Both the position numbers and the translations under genes were made by a program. A DNA stretch of 64,000 bases, from positions 187,004 to 251,003 of the forward strand of contig NZ_FOCZ01000006.1 in assembly GCF_900110245.1 (NCBI RefSeq). The letters are read 5' to 3'. Below are positions 7,892 to 17,676 of the stretch, piece by piece (the first letter of the stretch is position 1; every line of letters begins with the position of its first letter). The stretch is from Niastella yeongjuensis. Its GTDB lineage: Bacteria > Bacteroidota > Bacteroidia > Chitinophagales > Chitinophagaceae. The notes under the pieces were generated by a model that had not been told where the DNA came from, did no database searches, and was given only the letters and a program-made list of their open reading frames with translations.

Positions 7892-10885
7892 TTATTTCTT
7901 TATGATTGTTGCTACATTTCCATCTACAGTTTTTAAATAGTACATACCGGCAGGGTAATTCGCCAGATTAATGGTAAAAGCTGTTGCCGTAATAGTAATT
8001 GACTGCATTCTTTTTCCGTTTACATCATATAGCGTTGCTTTCGTGTTCAATAAATTACTGCCTGTTGTTACTGTAACAAGCTCTTCTGCCGGGTTAGGGA
8101 ACACTGTAACCATATTGACAACCTCGCTCATGAGCTTTATAACCGGCGACCAGGTAAACCGGCCATTGATATCGATTTGCTTGAGGCGGTAAAAACCGGT
8201 GCCCGACAACTTTTGCGATTCTATAAATGTATATGTATGTGTGCCGTCCCCTGCAGAAAACACATAACCAATAGGGTTGAACGTTACGCCATCCTTACTC
8301 TTTTCTACCTGGTAATTTTGAACCTGGTGTTCGTCTACCTGCCAGGTGATACGGGCCGTATTATCATTTGTTAAGTACCCTTTTACCGACAGCCAGTTTA
8401 ATGGCAATGGCGAGCTGGATAAATAATAGGCGGTTTGGGAAGCTTCTACACTATTACGGGCAGTGGCAGACAGCACCGCATCAAGGAGGATTATCTCCGG
8501 TGTCCATAAATTGCCAGAACTGGCCAAATCGTTCCGGTTGCCGATCCTGATCGCATTGCCGCCATCGGAAAAAGCGGTTACAGTTTGCGTACCTGTTTCA
8601 ACGCTATTTGCATAAGTAAAATAAGTGCCTGTAGTCGGGATAACAAAACTATAGACCGATTCGGGCGTCAGGGCATTCACATCACCTCTTGGTGTAGCGG
8701 CACCGGGTTGTAACAGGTTAAATGCGGTGGTGATCGCACTACCTACAGTAAACTGCCCGCTGTTATTAGTAAAATCAAAGGGGCCGGGATAGTTTAAGTT
8801 TTGGCCGGTTGAGTAGCCTGTTTTTGTAATAAATGCGGAGGATACTGTGCTATTACCCAAGGCCACCCCAACCATGGATGCGCCATTGGTAAAGATCGTT
8901 TGCCTGGCAGTTGCCAGATTAGCAGCACCAAAATAAATGGCAGGCCGGTTGTTTATTCGTTCTACAACACCTGCTTTTACAATATAGGGCTGACTGGTGG
9001 CAGTAGTTTGTACAGCATTCAATGCATTACCGCTTTGATCGTACCACTGCGTTACATATCCATCACCGGCGCCCACGAATGTTTTTAAGGCGGTGGTATC
9101 CAGGTCGCCCCTGGTGGTAAATCCAATATCCTGTATGGCATCATCGCTACTGCGGCGTACCGTGATGGCATAACCGGTATAAGTACTGCTTAATAACCGC
9201 AATGACCAGGCGGGCGCCGCGGTAGCATAAGCAGCAGTAAGGTCCACTTTATCCAGGATATTCAATGATGATTTAACAAAAAAGCCACCGAAACCTGTTG
9301 TTTTAAACGTCACTTCCCAACGGCTGTTGGCACTGTTCCAGATTATATTGGCATCGTCGGGATCAATGATTGTTACAGCACCACTATAAGAACCCGGTAA
9401 GCCATCGCTGCTGGTGCCGCTTCGTTTTTCTATGCGTAAATTCCTTTTATTATTGGCTGCATCAGTAGCATCGAGGGGCAGCTTTTGCGGATTTACGAGG
9501 TTGTAATCGGTAAAATCCTGTTGGGTAAAATATAAGGTTACCCTGCCTGTTGCGGTAGTCGCATTGGTAACAGGGTTTATTTCAAAATGGCGTTTTACAT
9601 AACCAGCAGGTGATGCAAGAGTTGGCCATACTTTGGCGGTGGTAGTACCCGTTATGGCAGTATTGCCGCCTGTTTGTACTACACTGGCTATAAGTTCACA
9701 ATTAGCATTGTAAATGGTAAAGCCGGTTTGTGTTTGTGTACTGCTGTTGTTGTTCGAAGTTAAATTAAAGCTGGAAGGGAGTGTTTGTTTTGGTCCTGTA
9801 TATACATTGGCCGTACCGCCATCGCCGAGTTGTCCGTAGGTATCAAATCCCCAGGCAAACACGCGGCCATCAGATTTTACCTGGATAAAATGACCAGATC
9901 CTGACCCTACCAGGGCCCAATTGGCGGTACCTATTTGAATGGGGGTTGCTTTGGCAACCCTGGTTCCATCGGCCAATTGTCCATAGCTGTTATCACCCCA
10001 GGCCCACCGGGTGCCGTCCTTTTTTATAGCCAGGTCAGTACCACCGCTGGCAATCGCCGATTCCCAATCGGTGGCGGTGCCCACCTGAGTGGGCGTTAGC
10101 AGCATCGTAACAACACCTCCCCAGTTCCAGATGGTACCATCACTTTGTAAGGCTACACAATGACTGGACCCTGCGGTTATAGAAGCCCAATTGCTGGCAG
10201 TGCCTATTTGAGCAGGCAGAGCTCTTTTGGTAGTTGTGCCATCTCCCAGTTGTCCATTGCTGTTACTTCCCCAGCCCCAGATGGTACCATCGTTTTTTAA
10301 GGCTACACTAAAATACCAGCCGGCAGATACCGACACCCAGTTATTGGCAGTACCCACCTGGGTTGGATTAACGAGCAATTTGTTTGGACTTGTGCCCGTA
10401 CCCAGTTCCCCGTCAAGATTTTCTCCCCACGCCCACAGGGTGCCGTCGCTTTTTATACCCAGACTGAATACGTTTCCGGCAGTTACCGAAACCCAGTTGT
10501 TATCGGTCCCTATTTGAGTGGGCGTATTTTTTGAGGTCAATGAATTAATACCCAATTGTCCGGAGGAATTATCCCCCCAGGCCCATAAGGTACCATCGCT
10601 TTTTATACCCAAACTATAGGTCCAGCCGGCAGCAACCGATGCCCAATCGGCTGCCGTTCCTATTTGAATGGGAGTAGAACTATTCGTATTGGTACCATTG
10701 CCTAATTCTCCATACAGATTGTAGCCCCATGCCCATAGGGTACCATCGTTTTTTATACCCAGGGAATGCCAGCTTGTACCACTGGCGGCTAATTTGGTAA
10801 ACCAGGTGCATTGAGCATGGGCCATTGAATGAAAAGAAAGGGTAAGCAGCAGGATCAGCGCTGCTTGTAACAGTTTTGAGCGCAT
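7892..10885 (-). CDS. Secreted RCC1-repeat protein with arabinofuranosidase-like domain and T9SS C-terminus
   Basis: 997 aa from the ATG at 10885; an ATG six codons upstream (10903) is also possible. A signal peptide ([18 protein letters not shown], ending AHA-Q) is followed by about seven RCC1-type propeller repeats ([20 protein letters not shown] style), roughly residues 25-370. A middle region (about 545-690) has [16 protein letters not shown] and [17 protein letters not shown], which resemble the family of alpha-L-arabinofuranosidase B catalytic-type domains. The C-terminus ([12 protein letters not shown]... [18 protein letters not shown]) is a T9SS sorting signal, so the protein is probably exported and anchored on the cell surface. 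Its ligand is unknown; no glycosidase activity can be claimed. It has its own terminator and no obvious partner gene. Confidence 0.85.
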   Translation of the reverse strand: MRSKLLQAALILLLTLSFHSMAHAQCTWFTKLAASGTSWHSLGIKNDGTLWAWGYNLYGELGNGTNTNSSTPIQIGTAADWASVAAGWTYSLGIKSDGTLWAWGDNSSGQLGINSLTSKNTPTQIGTDNNWVSVTAGNVFSLGIKSDGTLWAWGENLDGELGTGTSPNKLLVNPTQVGTANNWVSVSAGWYFSVALKNDGTIWGWGSNSNGQLGDGTTTKRALPAQIGTASNWASITAGSSHCVALQSDGTIWNWGGVVTMLLTPTQVGTATDWESAIASGGTDLAIKKDGTRWAWGDNSYGQLADGTRVAKATPIQIGTANWALVGSGSGHFIQVKSDGRVFAWGFDTYGQLGDGGTANVYTGPKQTLPSSFNLTSNNNSSTQTQTGFTIYNANCELIASVVQTGGNTAITGTTTAKVWPTLASPAGYVKRHFEINPVTNATTATGRVTLYFTQQDFTDYNLVNPQKLPLDATDAANNKRNLRIEKRSGTSSDGLPGSYSGAVTIIDPDDANIIWNSANSRWEVTFKTTGFGGFFVKSSLNILDKVDLTAAYATAAPAWSLRLLSSTYTGYAITVRRSSDDAIQDIGFTTRGDLDTTALKTFVGAGDGYVTQWYDQSGNALNAVQTTATSQPYIVKAGVVERINNRPAIYFGAANLATARQTIFTNGASMVGVALGNSTVSSAFITKTGYSTGQNLNYPGPFDFTNNSGQFTVGSAITTAFNLLQPGAATPRGDVNALTPESVYSFVIPTTGTYFTYANSVETGTQTVTAFSDGGNAIRIGNRNDLASSGNLWTPEIILLDAVLSATARNSVEASQTAYYLSSSPLPLNWLSVKGYLTNDNTARITWQVDEHQVQNYQVEKSKDGVTFNPIGYVFSAGDGTHTYTFIESQKLSGTGFYRLKQIDINGRFTWSPVIKLMSEVVNMVTVFPNPAEELVTVTTGSNLLNTKATLYDVNGKRMQSITITATAFTINLANYPAGMYYLKTVDGNVATIIKK

Positions 10886-11143
10886 AAGACGATTTTGCTG
10901 CAAAACAATTCAGAACCAGTCCTACTGCCTAAAAATGAGCGTAGATAAAGTATGGACAAGAATTATAAGGAATTGGTATTCAATGTTAATTATTATGATT
11001 ACGCATCCACTGTCACAATTCAGACACTTCCTGTATCGGAATCGGACAGTCATCGGCGTAATGTCATATATAAACTATTAATTATTAATCTGGTTTCAAC
11101 CCGGTACTTTATTTGTTCGATCTTTCCGGCTCCCTTAACCTAA

Positions 11144-13624
11144 ATGATTGCTATGTTTAAAAATTATTGGATGGTTGCGTGGCGTACCCTCGTTCGCAAT
11201 AGAGTTTATAGTATCGTCAATGTACTGGGTCTGGCATTCGGCATTTGTGCCTGTTTGGTTATTTTTCTGATTAACCGGTACGAATATAGTTTTGATACCT
11301 TTCATCCGGACCATGACCGCATCTTTTGCGTGGACTACGGGGCACTGGCAAAAGAAGCTCATTATAGAATGGTACCTCTCCCCATGCCGGCCGCCATGCG
11401 CCGGGAGATAACCGGCCTTCAAACAGTGGCTGCTTTTTATAACTATTCGGCCGATGTGACGGTACCAGGTAACCGGAATGAAGCACCGCAGCAATTCAAC
11501 GACGACGGCAGCCTCGTTATCGCGGAACCACAATATTTCGACATCTTTCAATACCAGTGGTTAAGCGGAAATGCCGCAACGTCCCTGAGCCTGCCTAATT
11601 CCGTAGTGCTTACTGCGGAAAAGGCCAGAAAATACTTCGGCAATCTTGAGCCGGACAAGGTCATTGGCCGCACCATCTTTTACCAGGATTCGCTGATGGT
11701 GCGGGTAACAGGTGTTGTTGCTGATGTTGCAGGTAACACGGATCTTAATTTTAGCCAATGGATCTCATATGCTACGATCCCCTTAAGTTGGCTGAATCGT
11801 AAGATAAAATTAGATGACTGGAATAAAATAGACGGTTCCAGCCAGATGATGGTCAAACTGGCAGCCGGCGTAACGCCCTCGCAGATCGATACGCAATTGG
11901 ATGCCCTGATTAAACAACACTTAGGCAAAAGAACGGAGTTCAGTGCCATTTTGAAACCCTTATGGGTCATCCATTTTTATGAGCATTATGGAGGTTGGGT
12001 GGTTAGAAAGGCCAATATGGGGGTTTTGAAAGTGTTGCTGGCCGCGGCCCTTTTTATCCTTATTCTTGCCATCATCAATTTTGTCAATTTATCTACCGCG
12101 CAATCCATGCGGAGAGCGAGAGAGATCGGCGTTCGAAAGGTGCTGGGCGGCAGTAAGTCGGGCATTGCGGTTCAATTTTTTACCGAAACCCTGTTGGTGA
12201 CAATAGGAGCTGCGGTGCTTGCAGTGTTGATGATAAGGCCGGTATTCCTCCTGTTTGCCGATTTGATACCAGCGGGTGTCCATTTCCGGATGGATGGGGG
12301 TACGTTGTTGTTTTTGTTATTGGTTGTTGCGGCGACTACCGGTCTGGCGGGGTTTTATCCTGCGAAAGTGCTGGGAAGATATCTACCTACAGTGACCCTG
12401 AAAGGGATCGCGGCAGTGCCAGATGGCGGAAAAGGGGAACTGCGCAAAGGATTGATCGTCTTTCAATTTATCATCTCCCTGTTATTTATCATCATGTCCT
12501 TCGTTATGGGTTCGCAGATGCGGTATATCCTGCATAAAAACGTAGGCATCAAAACGGATGCGATCATTACGATCACTTTTCCGCTCAACCAGGGTCGTGG
12601 CGGAATAACTATGAATCCGTCAGGAACGAAGCGGGAGCCTTCCCCGATACCGGGTAAGATGGCGATACTGGCTGATAAGATCAGGCAGCATACCGGCGTA
12701 GTGCAGGTGATCAAAGAGGGAGCGCCGCCAGTTGGTTTTATGCGTCGGAGCTTTTTCGGCTTCGCGCTGAAAAACAGTTATGAGGAGATGGAGGTATCCT
12801 TGCATTATAGCAACGAAGCATATGTTCCTTTTTATGGACTGAAGCTGATCGCGGGGCGAAACCTGCTCCCAGGCGACAGCAGCAGGGAAGTGCTGATCAG
12901 TGAGCAATGTGCCCATGCATTGGGTTTTGCCGATGTAAGCAAGGCCATTGGCCGGGAGGTACTCGTAGGGGATAATGTAGCCTGTCCCGTAGCCGGTGTG
13001 GTAACCGATTTTTATGATCGCTCTTTTCATCGTGCGGCCAGGCCGATCATCATCCGTCACGATATCGAGCAGGAGACGGTCCTTGGGGTGAAGATCGCCG
13101 CTCAACAGATGACCGCCGGTGAATTGAAGACCCTCATTGGCCATTTTGAAAAGGACTGGAAGGCTGTCTTCCCCGGGAAGCCGTTTGAGTATTCCTTCCT
13201 GGACGAGATTGTCGCCGGAATGTATGCAGACGATCTCAGGGCCGAAAGGGTGATCAATGTGGCGATGTACATAACTGTCCTTATCTCTTGTTTAGGCCTG
13301 CTCGGTCTTACCATTTTGTCTACGGAAAGAAGAGGCCGGGAAATCGGCATTCGGAAGGTGTTAGGAGCTACGGTGCAGAATATTATGGTGATGCTTTGTA
13401 AGGAGATCGTTCGGCTGATCGTGCTCGCATTGTTGATCGTTACACCGCTGGCTTCGTTCCTGATGTATAACTGGCTGGAAAATTATGCCTACCGTTCGCC
13501 ATTGAGTATTCTGATGTTTATTGCTGCTGGCGCTGCGGCCATTGGAATAGGATTGCTTACCGTGGGTTTACAGGCGATGAAGGCGGCCATGGCCAATCCG
13601 GTGAAATCATTGCGTACTGAATGA
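11144..13624 (+). CDS. MacB/FtsX-type ABC transporter permease
   Basis: 826 aa with the layout of Bacteroidota antimicrobial-peptide-type permeases: an N-terminal membrane helix (MVAWRTLVRNRVYSIVNVLG, LAFGICACLVIFLI), a periplasmic MacB_PCD domain, a first FtsX domain with three helices (around residues 285-410, containing RRAREIGVRKVLGGS), a second periplasmic domain and a second FtsX domain with RRGREIGIRKVLGAT near residue 730. It exports or mechanically transmits substrates when paired with an ATPase, but no ATPase gene is adjacent. It is preceded by 240 bp without a gene and ends at a bidirectional terminator. Confidence 0.9.
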   Translation: MIAMFKNYWMVAWRTLVRNRVYSIVNVLGLAFGICACLVIFLINRYEYSFDTFHPDHDRIFCVDYGALAKEAHYRMVPLPMPAAMRREITGLQTVAAFYNYSADVTVPGNRNEAPQQFNDDGSLVIAEPQYFDIFQYQWLSGNAATSLSLPNSVVLTAEKARKYFGNLEPDKVIGRTIFYQDSLMVRVTGVVADVAGNTDLNFSQWISYATIPLSWLNRKIKLDDWNKIDGSSQMMVKLAAGVTPSQIDTQLDALIKQHLGKRTEFSAILKPLWVIHFYEHYGGWVVRKANMGVLKVLLAAALFILILAIINFVNLSTAQSMRRAREIGVRKVLGGSKSGIAVQFFTETLLVTIGAAVLAVLMIRPVFLLFADLIPAGVHFRMDGGTLLFLLLVVAATTGLAGFYPAKVLGRYLPTVTLKGIAAVPDGGKGELRKGLIVFQFIISLLFIIMSFVMGSQMRYILHKNVGIKTDAIITITFPLNQGRGGITMNPSGTKREPSPIPGKMAILADKIRQHTGVVQVIKEGAPPVGFMRRSFFGFALKNSYEEMEVSLHYSNEAYVPFYGLKLIAGRNLLPGDSSREVLISEQCAHALGFADVSKAIGREVLVGDNVACPVAGVVTDFYDRSFHRAARPIIIRHDIEQETVLGVKIAAQQMTAGELKTLIGHFEKDWKAVFPGKPFEYSFLDEIVAGMYADDLRAERVINVAMYITVLISCLGLLGLTILSTERRGREIGIRKVLGATVQNIMVMLCKEIVRLIVLALLIVTPLASFLMYNWLENYAYRSPLSILMFIAAGAAAIGIGLLTVGLQAMKAAMANPVKSLRTE

Positions 13625-13648
13625 CCTTCATTACATACTATAAGTAAA

Positions 13649-13683
13649 GAAAAAAGGCGGACTGATAACAGACCGCCTTTTTA
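13649..13683. terminator. Bidirectional terminator between convergent genes
   Basis: GGCGG-A-CTG and CAG-A-CCGCC pair with a single A-A mismatch across an ATAA loop, with an A run on the left and a T run on the right. It serves both the permease gene and the convergent ThuA-like gene. Confidence 0.9.
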
Positions 13684-13700
13684 AATATCTTGCTACTACC

Positions 13701-14450
13701 CTACTTCTTCATTTTCACTTTGCCCATAGTATATTGTAAACCGCCCCATAAATGTTGCAGGTACAAAGGATCGGCAAAGGATTCGTCGGTATGCCCCAAT
13801 TCGGTGTAAAAGGCACGGCCGCCTTCGAAGTTGTGGTACCAGGCCATCGGGTGACTGGCGCCGTTGCTTCCACCCTGGTAAGAACTTTCGTCGATGGATA
13901 CCAGCACATGCAGATCGGGCTGAATGTCTTTGAAATTATACCACTCGTCGGTACGTTTCCAGGGACGGGGTAAATGTTTGGTGGCAATGTTGTTGCTGTC
14001 GTTTATGATCAGCACCGCTTCCTGGATCTTGGGATGTTTTATAAAGTAAGCACCTACCAGTTTACCATACCAGGGCCAGCCGTATTCGGTATCGGTAGCC
14101 GCATGTACGCCCAGAAAACCACCGCCGGCCTTGATGTATTGCTGAAAAGCATTTTGCTGCTCCTCATTCAATACATCGCCCGTGGTGCTTAAGAAAACAA
14201 TAGTAGTATACTGCTTCAGGTTGGCGTATACAAACTTTGTGGAATCGGTAGTGGTATCTACCTCAAAATGATATTTCAAGCCCAATTCCTGAATGGCTTT
14301 GATACCTGCATCGATGGATTTGTGGTGATAACCGGCTGTTTTTGAAAATACCAGTATTTTGTCTTTTGCCAGGGAAACAATGGTGAAGGATAACAAACAG
14401 AATGCGGTCAATACAAATTTCATGCGGGCAGGCGCTATCGTTTTCTTCAT
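13701..14450 (-). CDS. Secreted ThuA-like domain protein
   Basis: 249 aa. An N-terminal signal peptide (KFVLTAFCLLSFTIVSLA) is followed by a single ThuA-like, glutamine-amidotransferase-fold domain: KILVFSKTAGYHHKSIDAGI, FVYANLKQYTTIVFLSTTGD, FQQYIKAGGGFLGVHAATDT, then PMAWYHNFEGGRAFYTELGH. This family (named from Rhizobium trehalose utilisation) is common in Bacteroidota as secreted single-domain proteins or fused to sugar-binding modules; the reaction is not established. It lies alone on the minus strand, with a palindromic intergenic repeat between it and the DUF1338 gene. Confidence 0.9.
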   Translation of the reverse strand: MKKTIAPARMKFVLTAFCLLSFTIVSLAKDKILVFSKTAGYHHKSIDAGIKAIQELGLKYHFEVDTTTDSTKFVYANLKQYTTIVFLSTTGDVLNEEQQNAFQQYIKAGGGFLGVHAATDTEYGWPWYGKLVGAYFIKHPKIQEAVLIINDSNNIATKHLPRPWKRTDEWYNFKDIQPDLHVLVSIDESSYQGGSNGASHPMAWYHNFEGGRAFYTELGHTDESFADPLYLQHLWGGLQYTMGKVKMKK

Positions 14451-14539
14451 GTTGTAATTAATTTATAGCATATGAATGCAATAATAGAAAGATACAAAGA
14501 AGATGCTAATGGTGTTGGAAAAGTTGCATGAACAGTAAG

Positions 14540-14584
14540 TTACCGGTTACCAGTTTCCGGATTCCGGGACCTGGTAACCGGTAA
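14540..14584. repeat. Intergenic palindromic repeat, copy A (TTACCGGTTACCAG type)
   Basis: TTACCGGTTACCAG (14540-14553) is exactly inverted as CTGGTAACCGGTAA (14571-14584), with an inner CCGG-ATT-CCGG. The same 14-base word recurs at 42932 in another intergenic gap. Confidence 0.7.
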
Positions 14585-14594
14585 CCGGCAACAG

Positions 14595-15488
14595 TTATCT
14601 ATTCGTTTGCGAAGTGTAAGTGCTTTCAAAAATTTTATCCGCATTGCCTGCCTCAAAACCTTCCCGGCGATGGATCCGTTGGATCTGGTCTTTAGGCAAA
14701 TGTGCAAATTGCGGCAATACGCGTCTTTCAGCAAATTCTATATAAGAACCTGAAATGGCGTGTACTTCGCCCCCGGCAAACTCCGCATCGATCATTTCGG
14801 CCACAGTAGAGCTTTGTAATAAACCGCCATCGGGACTGGTCTTAATTTTGCCGCCGGCATTGTTCAGTTTAAACCCATTGCGCTCCAGAAACTCGTTGAA
14901 TTGGACAATGGTATTATAGCCATCTTTCAGGTTATGTACGCTGATGGTAAAATGGTTAAGGTAATAGCGGTTGTAAATAACCCAGGCTGCATATTCGCTT
15001 TGGGCTGCCAGGGTTTGAAAATCGGCCCAGGTGGGCAGCCGCCACAAACCACTGTGCAGGAACTGGTCTACCGCACCCGCATCATCGAGGTTCAAGGTAG
15101 AAACAGGATCGGCTGTTACCTCATTGGTATAACTGGTGATGATCTGTTGCGCTTCGGGCGACAGGTCTTTCACGCGCAATTCACTAATAAAAATCCGGGG
15201 GTATTGCGGTGATGGCGGTGCATACCAGTATGCGTCGAGCTTCTTTTCGGGGAAATGATAGAAGTCCCTTTTTACGTAACCGTACTGCAAAAAGATCTTC
15301 TCCAACGACTGTACGCCAAGCTGTGGCACACCCATAGTGCGAAACGCAATATGGTCATTTTCAATATTATCCGGCTGTTGTATGATATTTTCCTTTATCA
15401 TAGCATCGATGATCGCCGATACATCGGGTACGCGTTGTTTGTAGCGGGACATGAGGCCGTTCAGAACTTTATCGAGAATTGTGGACAT
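14595..15488 (-). CDS. DUF1338 family protein, probable 2-oxoadipate dioxygenase/decarboxylase (HglS-like)
   Basis: 297 aa, non-secreted. DUF1338 members such as Pseudomonas HglS convert 2-oxoadipate to D-2-hydroxyglutarate with a His/His/Glu-bound metal. The family signature DHIAFRT gives H46 and R50, the same four-residue spacing as the metal-binding His and substrate-binding Arg of HglS; NHFTIS supplies H179 as the likely second ligand and SYIEFAER supplies E251 as a candidate third. It is 60 bp downstream of a saccharopine/lysine-dehydrogenase-family gene on the same strand, which fits lysine breakdown through 2-aminoadipate and 2-oxoadipate. The pathway role is inferred from this neighbour. 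Confidence 0.82.
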   Translation of the reverse strand: MSTILDKVLNGLMSRYKQRVPDVSAIIDAMIKENIIQQPDNIENDHIAFRTMGVPQLGVQSLEKIFLQYGYVKRDFYHFPEKKLDAYWYAPPSPQYPRIFISELRVKDLSPEAQQIITSYTNEVTADPVSTLNLDDAGAVDQFLHSGLWRLPTWADFQTLAAQSEYAAWVIYNRYYLNHFTISVHNLKDGYNTIVQFNEFLERNGFKLNNAGGKIKTSPDGGLLQSSTVAEMIDAEFAGGEVHAISGSYIEFAERRVLPQFAHLPKDQIQRIHRREGFEAGNADKIFESTYTSQTNR

Positions 15489-15548
15489 AATAGAAAATTC
15501 ATTTAATAATTACTGATTGCAGGTTACCAGTTACTATACACAGATTAC

Positions 15549-16607
15549 TTATTGTTTTTTTCCGTACAAAGACCCATTCTTAGTCTTCAGGAACTTTTCG
15601 AAAGGTATCTCTTCCTGCTTTATAAATCCTTTTTGGGGCAGTTCTTTATTGGCGACCATTTCCACCACGGCGGCTACGGAGGCGGCTGTTGTCCACGAGA
15701 TGGCGCGCCATTCTTTTCCATTGATGGTAATGGGATGGTATGCCTGATAGAATTCTTCGCGGGCCAGTTCCTGCCCTTTCCAGCCTTCCACTACGGCATA
15801 TACATACACCACATCTTCCCGTACCGGGGGTTTCGCTTCTGTTAGTATTTGTTCAGTTAACTCGCGCTTATCTTTGAGGATCAGCTCATATAATAAAAAG
15901 CGCATCAGCTTTGCGTGGCCCGGGTAGCGGATGGTTTTGTAATTCAGGGTATCAACCTTTCCTTCCAGGGTTTCACACAAAGTACCCAAACCACCGCTCG
16001 TGCTGAAGGCTTCAAACTCCTGTCCTTCTATATTGATATGTTCTATGCCATCTAATGAGGGTACCATTTTTCGGGCACCGTTATGAATTACCTCCGCATC
16101 GTTGATGTATTCGTTGATCACCCCGGCCGGCGACCAGGTGAAAGAGTACGCCATCAACCCGTTAGGATAACGGGGCAGGGCACCTACCCGTAACTCCACA
16201 TCGCGCAATTTGGTGAACCGGTGACAAAGATCGGCTCCAACAATACCAATAAAACCGGGTGCCAGTCCGCATTGCGGCGCCATGACTCCTTTGGAGGTTT
16301 CAGCCATTTTACGGATAGCGCTGGTAGTGGGCACATCTTCCGTGAGATCGAAATAATGAATACCGGTTTTGAAAGCAGCCTCGGCCACCGGCAAATTCAG
16401 GTTATAGGGTAAACAAGACACTACAGCATCCTGTTTTGATAATATATCTTCTAAAAATTTAGCATCGGTAATGTTTCCTGTGACTACTTTAAATGGTACG
16501 TCGGCAGGGGCCTTTTGATCAATTCCGGTAACAGTAAAAATATCGTTCAGCAAGGTGGCTACCAGTGAACCCACCTTGCCCAGTCCGACAACGGCAATAT
16601 GTTTCAT
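15549..16607 (-). CDS. Saccharopine dehydrogenase-family protein (possible lysine 6-dehydrogenase)
   Basis: 352 aa. The N-terminal Rossmann fold begins at residue 3 with IAVVGLGKVGSLVATLL, and continues with VVTGNITDAKFLEDIL and DAVVSCLPYNLNLPVAEAAF. The catalytic half contains GIHYFDLTEDV, APQCGLAPGFIGIVGADL and TSGGLGTLCETL, as in short Lys9/lysine-dehydrogenase-type enzymes. Such enzymes either split saccharopine or oxidise lysine to piperideine-6-carboxylate using NAD(P). With the DUF1338 gene next in the operon, a lysine-catabolic role is likely, though no aldehyde dehydrogenase or transaminase gene is adjacent. Upstream are 320 bp with a palindromic repeat and no gene. Confidence 0.85.
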   Translation of the reverse strand: MKHIAVVGLGKVGSLVATLLNDIFTVTGIDQKAPADVPFKVVTGNITDAKFLEDILSKQDAVVSCLPYNLNLPVAEAAFKTGIHYFDLTEDVPTTSAIRKMAETSKGVMAPQCGLAPGFIGIVGADLCHRFTKLRDVELRVGALPRYPNGLMAYSFTWSPAGVINEYINDAEVIHNGARKMVPSLDGIEHINIEGQEFEAFSTSGGLGTLCETLEGKVDTLNYKTIRYPGHAKLMRFLLYELILKDKRELTEQILTEAKPPVREDVVYVYAVVEGWKGQELAREEFYQAYHPITINGKEWRAISWTTAASVAAVVEMVANKELPQKGFIKQEEIPFEKFLKTKNGSLYGKKQ

Positions 16608-16930
16608 AATTTATTTTGATTGAGAAAGTAAACAATAAGATGTGTGTAGAAGACGCGGCAAATACTATGGCACGTTGGCGCAGGCGCTTCTCAGGAAGGC
16701 GAGGTATGAGTAGAATATTTTTACGCTGTAGTTCACTATGCGAATGTATTAAAAAAACGCTAAACGAAAAATAGGATACAGCTATAAGCCTCAAGCTGTA
16801 AGCTGTAAGCGAATACATATTTATGCAGCATTTTGCTGCCGCGAAAGCTTATAACCTCCAGCATATAGCATATGGACGCAATTGTCTGCGCGATGTCTTA
16901 AAGCTTAGGGCTTACAGCTTATAGTTGCTT
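16608..16930. other. 323-bp gene-free gap with inverted repeat
   Basis: AAGCTGTAAGC (16793-16803) is exactly inverted as GCTTACAGCTT (16910-16920), and the words ATAAGC and CTTATA recur around both. I see no credible gene. It would hold the promoter of the 16607 gene and the end of the GLPGLI operon. Confidence 0.5.
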
Positions 16931-17674
16931 TTAGTTAAACGTATAGGCATCCAGAGCCGATAATACTTTTTCAAGGGTAAGCTCCCCGCCCCACGCTGAA
17001 TCTTTGTACTTTTTATAAAGCATGGTTGCCAGCTCCTGTTTTTTATAGGGCTGGCTGTTCTTTATAGTGGGCGGCGCTATTCTGGCTTCATCGAAGGTGG
17101 CCAGTTCAACGTGCGTGGCAAACCAGGTGGTATACAAACGGGGAATGGCCAAACCGAGGATCATGCCGGGCAAACCGGCAAAGAATTCAGGACCGCCCTG
17201 CGGCACTATTTCCGGACAATAAAAAGCTACCACGTATACACTGTCGTGATAACGGCCAACTGCTTTGCGGCATTCAAAACCGGCGATCTTTCTCACTTCA
17301 TTTTCCATTTTCCATTTTATGGGGTGCACACTGTCTTCCAGAAGAAATGCCTCAGTCATGAAACCCTGTTTTGAAACGATCTGCCGGGTATCGAGGTTGG
17401 TGTACAGGGTAGTTTCATTGATTGGCGATTTAGCCGTGCCTTTACGGGCAGGTGAATACAACAACTGGTTCCCCGAAAATACCAGGTCGCGGTAAACGAT
17501 ATCAAACTCAGGCATGGCGCCACTCCATTCCATTTCTGGGTGGCGGTCCATCAGCATTCTTTTATAATTCTTTTTTATTTCAAATTCAATTTTACCCCGG
17601 GTGATGAAGTCCTGCGCATGCATTGCTTCCGTTATCACCACGCCACAAATCAATAATATTAGCAGTTGTTTCAT
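16931..17674 (-). CDS. GLPGLI family protein
   Basis: 247 aa with a signal peptide (MKQLLILLICGVVITEAMHA-Q). The family signature is present as FFAGLPGMILGLAIP around residues 165-180, with the usual upstream strand QLLYSPARKG and the C-x-K pattern GFECRKAVGRY. GLPGLI proteins are of unknown function, occur only in Bacteroidota and are habitually encoded next to a TonB-dependent receptor, exactly as here: the stop of the receptor-like gene precedes this start by two bases. It probably acts in the periplasm or outer membrane with that protein. Confidence 0.92.
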   Translation of the reverse strand: MKQLLILLICGVVITEAMHAQDFITRGKIEFEIKKNYKRMLMDRHPEMEWSGAMPEFDIVYRDLVFSGNQLLYSPARKGTAKSPINETTLYTNLDTRQIVSKQGFMTEAFLLEDSVHPIKWKMENEVRKIAGFECRKAVGRYHDSVYVVAFYCPEIVPQGGPEFFAGLPGMILGLAIPRLYTTWFATHVELATFDEARIAPPTIKNSQPYKKQELATMLYKKYKDSAWGGELTLEKVLSALDAYTFN

Positions 17675-17676
17675 CC

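Noticed and set aside
10952-11143. A 63-codon plus-strand frame in the gap before the permease gene.
   Set aside because: No promoter, relative or domain, low-complexity composition, and it runs into the permease start; it is most likely chance.
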